A DNA stretch of 64,000 bases from NCBI GenBank assembly GCA_963921195.1, contig OY992537.1, positions 202,516,581 through 202,580,580 of the forward strand, given 5' to 3'. How positions within the stretch are numbered: position 1 is the first letter of the stretch; each line of letters opens with the position of its first letter. Shown one piece after another: positions 44,691 to 56,168 of this stretch. Position numbers and translations under genes: made by a program. Under the pieces are notes generated by a model, which saw nothing but the letters and a program-made list of their open reading frames with translations, made no database searches and was not told the DNA's origin. The DNA is from Pegoplata infirma (taxonomy: Eukaryota > Arthropoda > Insecta > Diptera > Anthomyiidae).

Positions 44691-47600
44691 AATGTTTCTC
44701 AGAAGCTGAGAATTTTTCAATACGAAAAATTTCTCGGAATCGGAGAATTTTTATTTTCGAAAAATATCTCAAAACCTGAGAATTTTTTCTATTAAAAATG
44801 TCTCAGAATCTGAGACTTTTTCTATAAGAAAAATGTCTCAGAATCTGAGACTTTTTCTATAAGAAAAATGTCTCAGAATCTGAGACTTTTTCTATAAGAA
44901 AAATGTCTCAGAATCTGAGACTTTTTCTATAAGAAAAATGTCTCAGAATCTGAGACTTTTTCTATAAGAAAAATGTCTCAGAATCTGAGACTTTTTCTAT
45001 AAGAAAAATGTCTCAGAATCTGAGACTTTTTCTATAAGAAAAATGTCTTAGAATCTTTTTCTATATATAGAAAAAATGTCTCACAATCTGAGAATTTTTC
45101 TATACGAAAGTTTTCTCAGAATCTGAGGTCTTTTCTATAAGAAAAATGTTTTAGAATCTAAGATTTTTCTGTACGAAAAATGTCTGAGAATCTGAGAATT
45201 TTTATGACCGAAAAATGTCTAAGAATTTTTTTTCTACAAAAATTCTTAGATATTTTTCGGTAATAAAAATTCTCAGATTCTCAGAATTTTTTTTCTGTAC
45301 GACAAATGTCTCAGAATCTGAGAGTTTGTCTATACAAATAATGTCTCAGAATCTGAAAAAATTTCGATAAATGTCTCAGAATCGGAGAATTTTTCTTTAT
45401 GAAAAATGTCTTAGAATCTGAGAGTTTTCCTATTCGAAAAATGTCTAAGAAACTGAGAATATTTTCTTTACAACAAATGTCTCAGAATCTGAGATTTTTC
45501 TTCCTAAAAAAATGTCTCAGAATCTGAGAATTTTTTTATAGAAAAAATGTCTGAAAATTAAAACGAATCTGAAATATTTTCTCTACGAAAAATGTCTCAG
45601 ATTCTCAGAAGATTTCTAATCGACACAAAAAATGTGTAAGACTCTGAGAATTTTTCCATACCAAAAATATCTCAGAATCTGAGATTTTATTTTAAAAGAA
45701 AAATGTCTCAAAATCTGAGACTATTTCTATAAGAAAAATGTCTCAGAAACTGAGACTTTTTGTATAAGAAAAATATCTCAGAATCTGAGACTTTTTCTAT
45801 AAGAAAAATGTCTCAGAATCTGAGACTTTTTCTATAAGAAAAATGTCTCAGAATCTGAGACTTTTTCTATAAGAAAAATGTCTCAGAATCTGAGACTTTT
45901 TCTATAAGAAAAATGTCTCAGAATCTGAGACTTTTTCTATAAGAAAAATGTCTCAGAATCTGAGACTTTTTCTATAAGAAAAATGTCTCAGAATCTGAGA
46001 CTTTTTCTATAAGAAAAATGTCCCAGAATCTGAGACTTTTTCTATAAGAAAAATGTCTCAGAATCTGAGACTTTTTCTATAAGAAAAGTGTCTCAGAATC
46101 TGAGACTTTTTCTATAAGAAAAATGTTTCAGAATCTGAGACTTTTTCTATAAGAAAAATGTCTCAGAACCTGAGACTTTTTCTATAAGAAAAATGTTTTA
46201 GAATCTGAGACTTTTTCTATAAGAAAAATGTCTCAGAATCTGAGACTTTTTCTATAAGAAAAATGTCTCAGAATCTGAGACTTTTTCTATAAAAAAAATG
46301 TCTCAGAATCTGAGACTTTTTCTATAAGAAAAATGTCTCAGAATCTGAGACTTTTTCTATAAGAAAAATGTCTCAGAATCTGAGACTTTTTCTATAAGAA
46401 AAATGTCTCAGAATCTGAGACTTTTTCTGTAAGAAAAATGTCTCAGAATCTGAGACTTTTTCTATAAGAAAAATGTTTCAGAATCTGAGACTTTTTCTAT
46501 AAGAAAAATGTCTCAGAATCTGAGACTTTTTCTATAAGAAAAATGTCTCAGAATCTGAGACTTTTTCTATAAGAAAAATGTCTCAGAATCTGAGACTTTT
46601 TCTATAAGAAAAATGTCTCAGAATCTGAGACTTTTTCTATAAGAAAAATGTCTCAGAATCTGAGACTTTTTCTATAAGAAAAATGTCTCAGAATCTGAGA
46701 CTTTTTCTATAAGAAAAATGTCTCAGAATCTGAGACTTTTTCTATAAGAAAAATGTCTCAGAATCTGAGACTTTTTCTATAAGAAAAATGTCTCAGAATC
46801 TGAGACTTTTTCTATAAGAAAAATGTCTCAGAATCTGAGACTTTTTCTATAAGAAAAATGTCTCAGAATCTGAGACTTTTTCTATAAGAAAAATGTCTCA
46901 GAATCTCAGACTTTTTCTTTAAAAAAAATGTCTCAGAATTTGAGACTTTTCCTATAAGAAAAATTTCTAAGAATCTGAGACTCTTTCTATAAGAAAAATG
47001 TCTCAGAATCTGAGACTTTTTCTATAAGAAAAATGTCTCAGAATCTGAGACTTTTTCTATAAGAAAAATGTCTCAGAATCTGAGACTTTTTCTAGAAGAA
47101 AAATGTCTCAGAATCTGAGACTTTTTCTATAAGAAAAATGTCTCAGAATCTGAGACTTTTTCTATAAGAAAAATGTCTCAGAATCTGAGACTTTTTCTAT
47201 AAGAAAAATGTCTCAGAATCTGAGACTTTTTCTATAAGAAAACTGTCTCAGAATCTGAGACTTTTTCTATAAGAAAACTGTCTCAGAATCTGAGACTTTT
47301 TCTATAAGAAAAATGTCTCAGAATCTGAGACTTTTTCTATAAGAAAAATGTCTCAGAATCTGAGACTTTTGCGATAGGAAAAATGTTTTAGAATCTGAGA
47401 CTTTTTCGATAGGAAAAATGTTTTAGAATCTGAGACTTTTTCGATAGGAAAAATGTTTTAGAATCTGAGACTTTTTCGATAGGAAAAATGTTTTAGAATC
47501 TGAGACTTTTTTTCAGAATCTGAGACTTTTTCTATAGGAAAAATGTTTAGAATCTTAGAATTTTTCTATAGGAAAAATGTCTCAGAATCTGAAAATTTTT

Positions 47601-48195
47601 CTATCGGAAAAATGTCTCAGAATCTGAAACTATTTCCATTGCAAGAAATGTCTCTGAATATGAGACTTTGTCAATAGAAAAAATGTCTGTAGAAAATAGT
47701 CTGAAAATTTGAGACTTTTCAATTGAAAAATGTGTTAAAATCTAATAGAAGAATATGTCACAAAAACTGAGATTTTTTTATTAATTTTTTTTCTATTCAA
47801 AAAATGCCTAAGAATCTGCGAATTTTTCTACATAAAATTTTTTTCGGAATCTGAAAATTTTTTTCAACGAAAAATGTCTCAGGATTTGCGAACTTTTCTA
47901 CATTAAATTTTTTTCACACTCAGAGTTTTTTTTTTCAACGAAAAATGTCTGAGAATCTAAGAATTTTTCTATACGAAAAATATCTCAGAATGTGAGAATT
48001 TTTCTATAAGAAAAATGTCTCAGAATCTAAAACTTTTTCTATAAGGAAAACGTCTCTGAAGCTAAGACTTTTTCAATAAGAAAAATGTCTCCGAATCTAA
48101 AACTTTTTCTATAAGAAAATTGTCTCAAAATGTAAGACTTTTTCTATGAGAAAAGTATTTCAGAATCTGAGACTTTTCCATAAGAAAAATGTCTT
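44691..48195 (+). repeat. 35-bp palindromic minisatellite, array 2
   Basis: The unit is GAAAAATGTCTCAGAATC then TGAGACTTTTTCTATAA. Units at 44805-45040 and 45780-47360 are nearly identical, while the edges (44691-44800, 45060-45720, 47400-48195) are strongly diverged. The core TCTCAGAATCTGAGA is palindromic around its central base. The block around 47380-47500 has a local variant with CGATAGG. About 95 copies in all by eye. Confidence 0.95.
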
Positions 48196-48199
48196 AGAA

Positions 48200-50480
48200 A
48201 ATATTCAAATATCAAATTTAGATTTTTTAAGCATTATTTCGGAAGATCAAAAAAAGTACCGAAGTAGACCTTTTAACCCTTCATCGAAACATTTCAAAAA
48301 TTGCATTTCACAAATTTCATGTTTTTGAAGTCATAATTTCAAAAGATAAAAAAGTACCACAGTACAATTTTTAGCTCTTTTTACCTCCATTATATTCAGA
48401 ATTTCAAAAGATAAAAAAGTACCACAGTACAATTTTTAGCTTCTTTCAAAGTTTTTTATGCAAATGATCCAACTTTCCCTTTTTATACACTTTTTTCCTC
48501 CATAGAATCAGCATTTTCTAAAACTTTTCTTCAGCCTGTTTTTCCGCTGTAGAATCCTTGATTAGAAATTTCAAGTTTCAAGAGCCAGTATTTTAAGGGA
48601 TCGAGTACCAATTTTCCACATATCAAATAGGAATTTTCAAAAAAGTACTTTTTCAAAATATTTTGTGCCGCAGGAGCATCATTTTAAATAATATGGTTTT
48701 ATGGCAATTTTTTTCAGAATATCGAAAAAACTACTACATTCTTTCAAGAGATAATAAAGTACCAAAATAAATTTTTGTGAAATTTTTATGAAAATTATTT
48801 CAAAAAAGTACCAAAGTGCTTTAAAAGCCAGTTTTTTAATTTTTTCAAAATATAAAATTTTTATGAAAATTATTTCAAAAAAGTACCAAGTACACTTTTT
48901 TACACTCATAGAATCGAAACTTTTTTTAGCCGTTTTGACCCGTATCATTATTTCAGAGAATTAAAAAAGTACCAAAGTACACTTTTTCAACCCTTTTTTT
49001 AACCCTTTAGTATCAGAATTTCCAAAAACGAAGCTTTAGTTTATCTATATTTCGATAGGTTATCTTACATTCCAAAGATCCGCTGAGTGATCCTAAATCA
49101 AGTTTCTAGAAACATTATTTCAATAGATAGAAAAAGTATCAAAGTACAATTTTTTGCCTGTTTTATCCTTTTAAGGCATAAAACTCCGCTAAAGGTTCCT
49201 ATATTGCAAATATCAAGTTTTTATTAGTATTATTTCAAAAGATCGAAAAAGTACCAAAGCACACTTTATTACCCTAGTAGAATAGGAAATTTCTAAAAAA
49301 GTTTTTTAAATTTTTTTCTCTTTTTTTCAAGAGATACAAAAAGTACCAAAAACAAATTTTTACGCTATTCGTCCCCTATAGAATCGGAATTTCCAAAAAG
49401 TTTACAGGATCATAATTTCTGGAAATATAAAAAGTACCAAAGAATTTTTAAAAAGTATTTTTTTCAGTACCTACATTTAAAATTTTAAGTTTGTATTCAC
49501 ATTATTTTAAGAGATAGAAAAAGTACCACAAAACACAGTTTTTCAATTTTTGCCGCTTAAGAATCAAAATTTCCAAAAATATTAAAGGACCTTAATTTCA
49601 GGAAATATAAAAAAATTCAAAAAGTACTTTTTTCAGAATGTTTTTTCTGCTGTAGCATTCTAAATTTCAAGTTTTTAGTATGTACCATAATTTCAGGAAA
49701 TGGAAAAAGTACCAAAGCACACACTTTTTACTCGTTTTGCCGCGTAGAATTGGAACTTCCAAAAATTTTCTGGGACCATTATTACAGTATTCATAAAAAG
49801 TTCCAACATTCACTTTTGACCTCTATTAAAAACGGACTTCACAAATGGTACTTTTTCAAAATCTTTTTACTATGTAGATAATCCCACATTTAAAGTTTAT
49901 AAAATCATTACTGCAGAAGAAACACCAACATTTTTTAACTTTTTGACCCCCTTTGAATCAGAATTTCCAAAAAACACAGCCTTAGCGCATCTATATTAGG
50001 TGATAGAAAAAGTACCAAAGTAACATTATTGGTCTTTTTACAACACTGAATTTGGAACTTCCAAAAAGTACTTTTTGCAAAAGTTTTTCTGTACAGAATC
50101 CAACATTTAAAATGTTAATTTTGTATTACCTTTATTTCAAAAGATAGAGAAAGTACCACAAAACACATTTTATGTTATTGACCACAATTTCAGGAAATAT
50201 AAAAAAATACCAAGAAATACTTTTTTTAACCAAAAAACTCTGAATTTTTAAAAAAAGTACTTTTTTTTAGAAAAGTACTTTTTTCAGAACATTCTAAATT
50301 TCAAGTTTGTAGGACCGCAATTACTCTTTTTTTTTGCACTTAGAATTGGAATTTCCAAAAGTTTTCTGGAACCACGACCAAAGGATAAAATAAATAAAAA
50401 GTACCAAAGTACAATTTTGCCCTCTATTAAAAACGGAATTCTAAAAAGTACTTTTTTCAAAATGTTTTTATGTAAAACAA
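48200..50480. repeat. Degenerate repeat domain marked by AAAAAGTACCAAAGTAC
   Basis: AAAAAGTACCAAAGTACA or a close variant recurs about every 60-170 bases (48249, 48348, 48413, 48805, 48876, 48963, 49245, 49703, 50398 and others). The text between shares loosely repeated phrases such as CATTATTTCAAAAGATA and GAATTTCCAAAAA. It seems to be an old tandem array whose units have drifted apart. No exon is seen. Confidence 0.6.
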
Positions 50481-50489
50481 TTTTATCAT

Positions 50490-51095
50490 TTTAGAAATTT
50501 ATTTTTAACTCTCTGCTAATTTTTTGCTCTTAACTGTTTAAAAAAAATTATGACTTCTTTATTCAAATACACTGAGAACCAACAAAATAAAAAGTACAAG
50601 AAACGAGACGATGAAGACACTTTCGTTATGCTTTTCTCATAAGCCAAAACAGATACTGTCAACATGTTGTCACGATGGTTATATTGGTTTATAAGGCACG
50701 TGCCCCCAAAAGAGAAAAACTGTTTAAAAAAGTAGGCTTAAATATATGTTAAAGGAAAAAAGAAACATTTTTAAACAAAAAAATAGAGTTTATGAAAAAA
50801 TTGCCAAAAAAAAAACAAGGACGTGCTTTAAAGATTAGACATATTTTTTGGAAAAAAAAAGAAAATTGTTTACCTGATGAAAAAAAATTGGCATGAAATA
50901 TAAATAAATTTTCTCAACTAATGAGGTAAATATACATAAAACATAAACAAACATTAGTAACAACAGGTGCATAGTAAACAGAATTACAGCAGGAGGATTT
51001 ATAATAAGATTAAATATTTGTTAATGAACATTAAAGAGGATTTATGTGGTAGTAGAATAAGTGATCTGAAAATATTATAGACTTGTGCTTAATCC
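50490..51095. other. Intergenic stretch with no recognised feature
   Basis: AT-rich, with poly-A runs; no gene, RNA or transposon end is visible. Confidence 0.35.
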
Positions 51096-51099
51096 TTCC

Positions 51100-51620
51100 A
51101 TTGAGTGAACGGTCATTTTCGTTCATTTCAGATAATGGACCTAGTTCGTTCATCTAGTTCAATCGCTCTTTTGGCTTTTTCGTTCAACAGTTCGTGAACG
51201 AATCATTTTGATCATGTCCATTGGTCGTTCATCGAGTTCAAATCGGTCAATTTTGGTTTTCGTTCAACAGTTAGTGATCGAATCATTTCGATCATGTCTG
51301 TTGTTTTGGCTTTCGTTCAAAAAATACAAAAATGTTGAATAAAAACATTAATTAAAAAAAAAAAAATATGTAAAATTTTTGTAAAAAAAAACATAAATGA
51401 TGAGAAAGCGTACCAAAAGAGTAGGAAAACCTAACGCTTTATGACAAAATTAACAAAAAAAAACTTGAACGACTGAACTGAAAGATCAAAATGAAATAAT
51501 GACCAATTGAGCTGAATGAACGAAAAGACCTAAAAAAGCTGAAATGAACGAACTAGATAAACCGCTCAGTTAAGTAAATAGTTCAATTGAACTAGTTCGT
51601 TCGTGAACGACACAACTCTA
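51100..51620. mobile_element. GTTCGTTCA / TGAACGAAC inverted-repeat element
   Basis: The left arm repeats TCGTTCAACAGTTCGTGAACGAA and CATTTTCGTTCATTTCAG. The right arm carries the inverse (AGCTGAATGAACGAAAAG, GTTCGTTCGTGAACGACAC). About 520 bases, non-coding; the exact termini and target duplication are not certain. Confidence 0.6.
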
Positions 51621-51742
51621 AAATATTAAGGTGACAATTAGAGTCCCCGTATATGGATTTTTTCTTTATGACGTATGTGAATTTAACGTGTTAATATTTA
51701 AATTTTTTAATAGATTAAAAAGTACCAAGTAATGCATATTAC

Positions 51743-52700
51743 TAGGGATGAGATTTTCATGCACCAAAAAATCGAAAATATGCGCTTAACATATGCGCTA
51801 AAAAATTAAAAATATGCACTAAAAAACCTTAAAATATGCACTAAAAAATAAAATGTGTGCAATAAAAATCTTGTTTTCATAGGAAAAACTTCTTAAAATG
51901 CAAAGAGTAACGCCGCCCACCAAAAAATACTGCTTGCCTATAAGCAGGTTTTTAAGGGAGTGGTTTTTGTTGTCTGCTTACAAACCTGCATACGTATGGC
52001 ATAATATTTGTTCGCAATGTCCCACTTTAGAGCATTTCTTTCGAGCGCTTATATCGGCGCAATGAATATGAATTGAAATCATGCCTTTTCCTAAATATTT
52101 TTAGTATTTTTTTAAGTCATTGCCATACTTTACTGCAACCGGTATGCAGGTTGGTATGCCAATAAAATCTCTCCCTTACACTACTGCATACGGTATGCAA
52201 CTGTGTAAGCGAATGTCATAAAAAAACAACAACATCAAAAATCATTCGCTTACACAAGTGCATTCTTGTATGCACTGCTTCCAAAATCTCGAATATTTTT
52301 TGCTGGGCGGGTTTAAATTGTAATATTTAAAACTTTATATAAGCAAGATTTTTTAGAAATTAACACAATCTATAAAAAAAAATTTAAGAAAAAAAATATT
52401 TTTTCATATTTCCAAAATAAATTTTTAAAATTTAAAATAGTTTTTTTAACAAATAATTTTCAATTTGGGTTTTTGATAATTTATGCCAAAATATGCAAAA
52501 ATATGGACTTAAAAGTTGGAAATATGCACAAAATATGCATTTTAAACCAAAATATGCATTTTTACCAAAATATGCAAAAATGTTCAAAAACAAATCGATG
52601 CCATTTTAACGCAAATTTCTTGATACGGAAAGATAATTGGTCGATATCGTTTTTAGACTATCGACAAAAAACATGCATTTGCATGGAAATCTCATCCCTA
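51743..52700. mobile_element. hAT-like element TAGGGATGAGATTTTCATGCA
   Basis: The left end TAGGGATGAGATTTTCATGCA-like text is matched inverted at the right by TGCATGGAAATCTCATCCCTA (to 52700). The interior is rich in AAAATATGCA. It contains a nested element at 51913-52310. The right flank runs directly into a Helentron lacking its head, so the target duplication cannot be read. Confidence 0.75.
51913..52310. mobile_element. Nested MITE with CCGCCCAGCAAAAAAT ends
   Basis: CCGCCCACCAAAAAATAC at the left and ATTTTTTGCTGGGCGG at the right are inverted, with one mismatch. The arms continue with TGCTTGCCTATAAGCAGG/CATTCGCTTACACAAG-like text. About 400 bases, inside the hAT-like element. Confidence 0.65.
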
Positions 52701-53230
52701 TTGATCAGTGATCGATTCTAAGACATTCTAGCAATGTCAGCCTGTCCGTCTGTCCGCCTGTCTGTGGAAGACACGATACAGCCCAAAATAAAAGACTAGA
52801 CTCCTGAAGTTTGGCACAAATATGTCTTATGGTCATAGGCTGGTTAAGTTCGGAGATGGGCAAAATCGGACTAGGGGGAAAAAAGTTTCCCCTTGATAAA
52901 CTAAACCAACCTCTGAAAAACACCATATTTTTACATGATTTTTTGTGGTTTTGTTTAAGTAACAAATGCTACATTTTTGTGCTTCAAGAGGATAAAAGTT
53001 CTGCATTTGGATCCGGGGGATTAGAAAATATCGTTTCATTTGGCCCGCCCCCTTTTGTGGGCGTGGATTAAAAAAAAATTAAAATAATAATAAACTTGTA
53101 TTTCTTTAGTGCAAAAATCATAAGAATGAATTTTTAAACATATATTTCGAGGGGAAATTTGTCCCCCTAATGACCACTGCCGGACTCCCCCCCCCCAAAA
53201 AAAAAACACGGCCCTAGATTTTTTTTAACA
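52701..53230 (+). mobile_element. DINE-1-like Helentron, head missing
   Basis: It begins within GATCAGTGATCGATTC, then a GTCCGTCTGTCC core, ACTCCTGAAGTTTGGCAC, GGGGGAAAAAAGTTTCCCC and TTGTGGGCGTGGATT, all in the order seen at 25401-26064. Predicted frames on either strand are shared by Helentron copies and are not genes. Confidence 0.65.
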
Positions 53231-53454
53231 TGATAATGTTTTTAGGCTGGTGTCTAATTTTAAAAAAGTTACAGGACGCCACCTCAGTTTGACTATATAA
53301 GCTAACAATTAACGAAAAAGAAAACAAGAATTACTATTTTCATTTTCTTAAAACCAAAAATTTTAATAACTTGGGTTTGTAACTTGGATAATAATTCACC
53401 GTTTTCACCAGCTGATGAATAAAAAGTAGCATAATTATTTTTCAACAAAAAAAT

Positions 53455-53622
53455 TTTTTTTTTCATCAATTTTTTTTTTTTTCATCAAATTTTTTTTCTA
53501 TCAAATTTTTTTTTTCCATCAATTTTTTTTTTCATCAATTTTTTTTTTCATAAATTTTTTTTTTCATCAAACTTTTTGTTTTCATAATTTTTTTCCAAAA
53601 TTTTTTTTTTTTCATAATTTTT
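53455..53622. repeat. (TTTTTTTTCATCAAA)n microsatellite, left part
   Basis: Runs of T8-12 separated by CATCAA or CATAAA. The block is split by the Helentron at 53623 and continues at 54134. Confidence 0.8.
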
Positions 53623-54133
53623 ATACCCTCCAACCACGGTATGGGGGTATACTCACTTTGTCATTCCTTTTGTAACGCATCAAATATCGGTCGGGGACCC
53701 CATAAAGAGTACATATTATTGATCCATGATCGATTCTAAAACATTCTATGAATGTTCGTCTGTCCGTCCGTCCATCCATCCGTCCGTCCGTCTGTCTGTA
53801 GATAACAATGCAGTCCAAAATAAAACAGCTCATGTTCATAGTCAGGTTTAGGTCGTGAATGGGCAAAATCGGGCCAGGGGGAAAAAAGTTCCCCCTGGAA
53901 GAACTGAACCAACCTCTAAAAAAATACACTTTCTTTCATGTTTTTTCGTATTTTTGTTAAATAAATGAAACGTTTGTTATTTTTATCGCAATGGGAAGGT
54001 GCTCTTAACGTCCCCCATTGAACCCATCACACCGCCCGCCCCAAAAAACGCCCTGAGAATTTATTTTTTTTATTTTTTTTTTACATTTTGGAGGGTATAA
54101 ATGATTCGGCCGTATTTAACACTCCCACTTGTT
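53623..54133 (+). mobile_element. DINE-1-like Helentron inserted in the T-rich array
   Basis: The head TTTTATACCCTCCAACCACGG is followed by TTTGTCATTCCTTTTG, a GTCCGTCCGTCCATCC core, GGGGGAAAAAAGTTCCCCC, and a shortened tail (GATTCGGCCGTATTTAAC, CCACTTGTT). Both borders meet the same microsatellite. It is only about 510 bases long. Confidence 0.78.
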
Positions 54134-54640
54134 TTTTTTATAAAATTTTTATTTTTTTTATCATAAATTTTTTTTTATCATTTTTTTCCATCAAATTTTT
54201 TTTTCATCAATTTTTTTTTTCATCAAACTTTTTTTTCATAATTTTTTTTTTCATCAAATTTGTCTTTTTTTGTCATAAAATTTTTTTTTCATAAATTTTT
54301 TTTTATCAAATTTGTTTTTTCATCAATTTTTTTTTTCATCATTTTTTTTTTTTTTTCATAAATTTTTTTTTATCAGATTTGTTTTCATCAAATTTTTTAT
54401 TATCAATTTTTTTCTCACCAAAAAATTTTTTTTTCCTCAATTTTTTTTTCGCATCAAAAAATTTTTCTTTTCATCAAAAAAATTCATCAAAAACTTTTTT
54501 TCGTCAACATTTTTTTTCATCAAAAATTTTGGGTTCATTAATTTTTTTAACATAATTTTGTTTCTCGTGAAAAAAAATCAATTTTTATTACCAAAACTAC
54601 TTTTTCACCAAGTCTAGCTTTTCGCATAAAAATTTTCCAT
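54134..54640. repeat. (TTTTTTTTCATCAAA)n microsatellite, right part
   Basis: Continuation of the T-rich array with CATCAA, CATAAA and TATCAA spacers. Phe-rich frames over it are artefacts. Confidence 0.8.
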
Positions 54641-54649
54641 TTGTTTATC

Positions 54650-55008
54650 AAATGCACATAAAACAAGTGAGGGTGTTATATTCTTTGGTGCCGGATCTTT
54701 TATACTCTCCAAAATGTAAAAACACTTTTTTGCACTTATTTTTTTCACTCACTTACGAAATGTACAGCTCTTTTGGTTTTTTAAGGGGGTCCTCGACTGA
54801 TATTTCAATTCGTTTTGCATGGAATAGCAAAGTAATATAACATTATTTTTGCTAAAAAAACTTTGCTTTGGCAAGTATAAACAATTCTTCCGCAAAACAT
54901 TATCATGATTTAATGTTTTGGGCAAGAGTACAAAATTCGCAGGCATTTTTTGCATGTTGGAGGGTATAAAAGATTCGGTACAGCCGAATTTAACACTCTT
55001 ACTTGTTC
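54650..55008. mobile_element. Two Helentron tails facing each other
   Basis: AAACAAGTGAGGGTGTTA at the left is a minus-orientation tail. GGAGGGTATAAAAGATTCGG, the hairpin and CACTCTTACTTGTT at 54957-55005 form a plus-orientation tail. The interior holds TTTTGGGCAAGAGTAC and related text but no core. Confidence 0.55.
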
Positions 55009-55011
55009 TCC

Positions 55012-56010
55012 TTAACTTCACTTGAGAATATTATTTGACAAATCTTACGATTTGAGTGTCAATTTTTCAATAATTAAAAAAAGTACCAAAGTACTAATTT
55101 TACTTAGGATGGGAATTTCCAAAATTGTGCTTTTATTGGATGGTTTTCCCCTTGGGTTTTCCCCTTGGTTTTTTCCTTTAAGTTTTTTGGAAATTATGTA
55201 GTTCATTAGATACAAAATAGATTTAAAAAGTACCAAAGTAATGCATTTTACACTATTTCATAGCCATAGGATAGAAATTTCCAAAAATTGTGCTTTTTTA
55301 AGAAACTTTTTCGCTTGAGAATATCTATCGGTACTAATTTTACTTAGGATGGAAATTTCCAAACTGCGCTCTTATAGGATGGTTTTTCCTTTGAGATTAT
55401 CAATAGCTTAATCATATGTTGTATTTAAGTAATTAGAAATATTACCTAAGTACTAATTTCACGAATCCAATAGGAAAAATCGCAATATCCTGGGAACAGT
55501 ACATATAAAAAGTACCAATGTACGAATTTCCCTCTTTTTGCACCCTAACTTCTCTTGAAAATATAATTTGACAAATCTTACGTTGTATTTACCCTTTTAA
55601 CCTTCTTTGTATTCTTATTACCTCCTCTAAATTTGAATTTATAAAAATTTATATTTAAAATTCCATTTTTTTATAGTAAAAATATCAGTGTATAAAAAGT
55701 ACCAAAGTACAAATTTTTATCCCTTCACTAACCAAATTCTCTAACTTCCCTTTGAGAATATTTATAACCAAATCTTACATTTTAAGTGACATTTTTAGGT
55801 ACTTAAAAAAAGCACCAAAGTACGAATTTTAGTACTTTAGTAAAAAGTAACCTTTTTAATTTTTTTAAATGTGAATTTCCAAAAAATCTGTTTTTTAAGG
55901 AACGTGTATTTCGTTTGTGAATCTTTCAAATAAAATTAAGATTTTTTTAGTGCAATTAGATTAGTTAATATAAAAAGTACCAAAATAGCATTTTTATATC
56001 CCTTTTCGTG
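55012..56010. repeat. Second AAAAAGTACCAAAGTAC domain
   Basis: AAAAAGTACCAAAGTA recurs at about 55079, 55218, 55508, 55695, 55806 and 55972, with GGGAATTTCCAAAA phrases between, as in 48200-50480. GGATGGTTTTCC and TTTTACTTAGGATGG are duplicated at about 55105 and 55340. It lies just past the 3' end of the kinase gene. Confidence 0.6.
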
Positions 56011-56090
56011 TCATGGATATTTTTTCTTTAACAAAAATATTTCTAAACAAAAGCTTAAAATTTGATTTTTTTATGTATTTTAAAATATTT

Positions 56091-56098
56091 ATATTTAT
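56091..56098 (-). promoter_or_regulatory. Candidate polyadenylation signal of the kinase gene
   Basis: Minus-strand AAATAAAT lies about 75 bases after the stop codon at 56171-56169. Confidence 0.4.
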
Positions 56099-56168
56099 TT
56101 AAACTTAAACATTTTAATAAAAAATAAAATTTGAATTAAATATAATCCTTTACAGCTTTAAAACCCCT

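Noticed and set aside
41371..48195. CRISPR-like array
   Set aside because: The 35-bp repeats are contiguous with no unique spacers, the genome is eukaryotic, and no cas-like genes are near.
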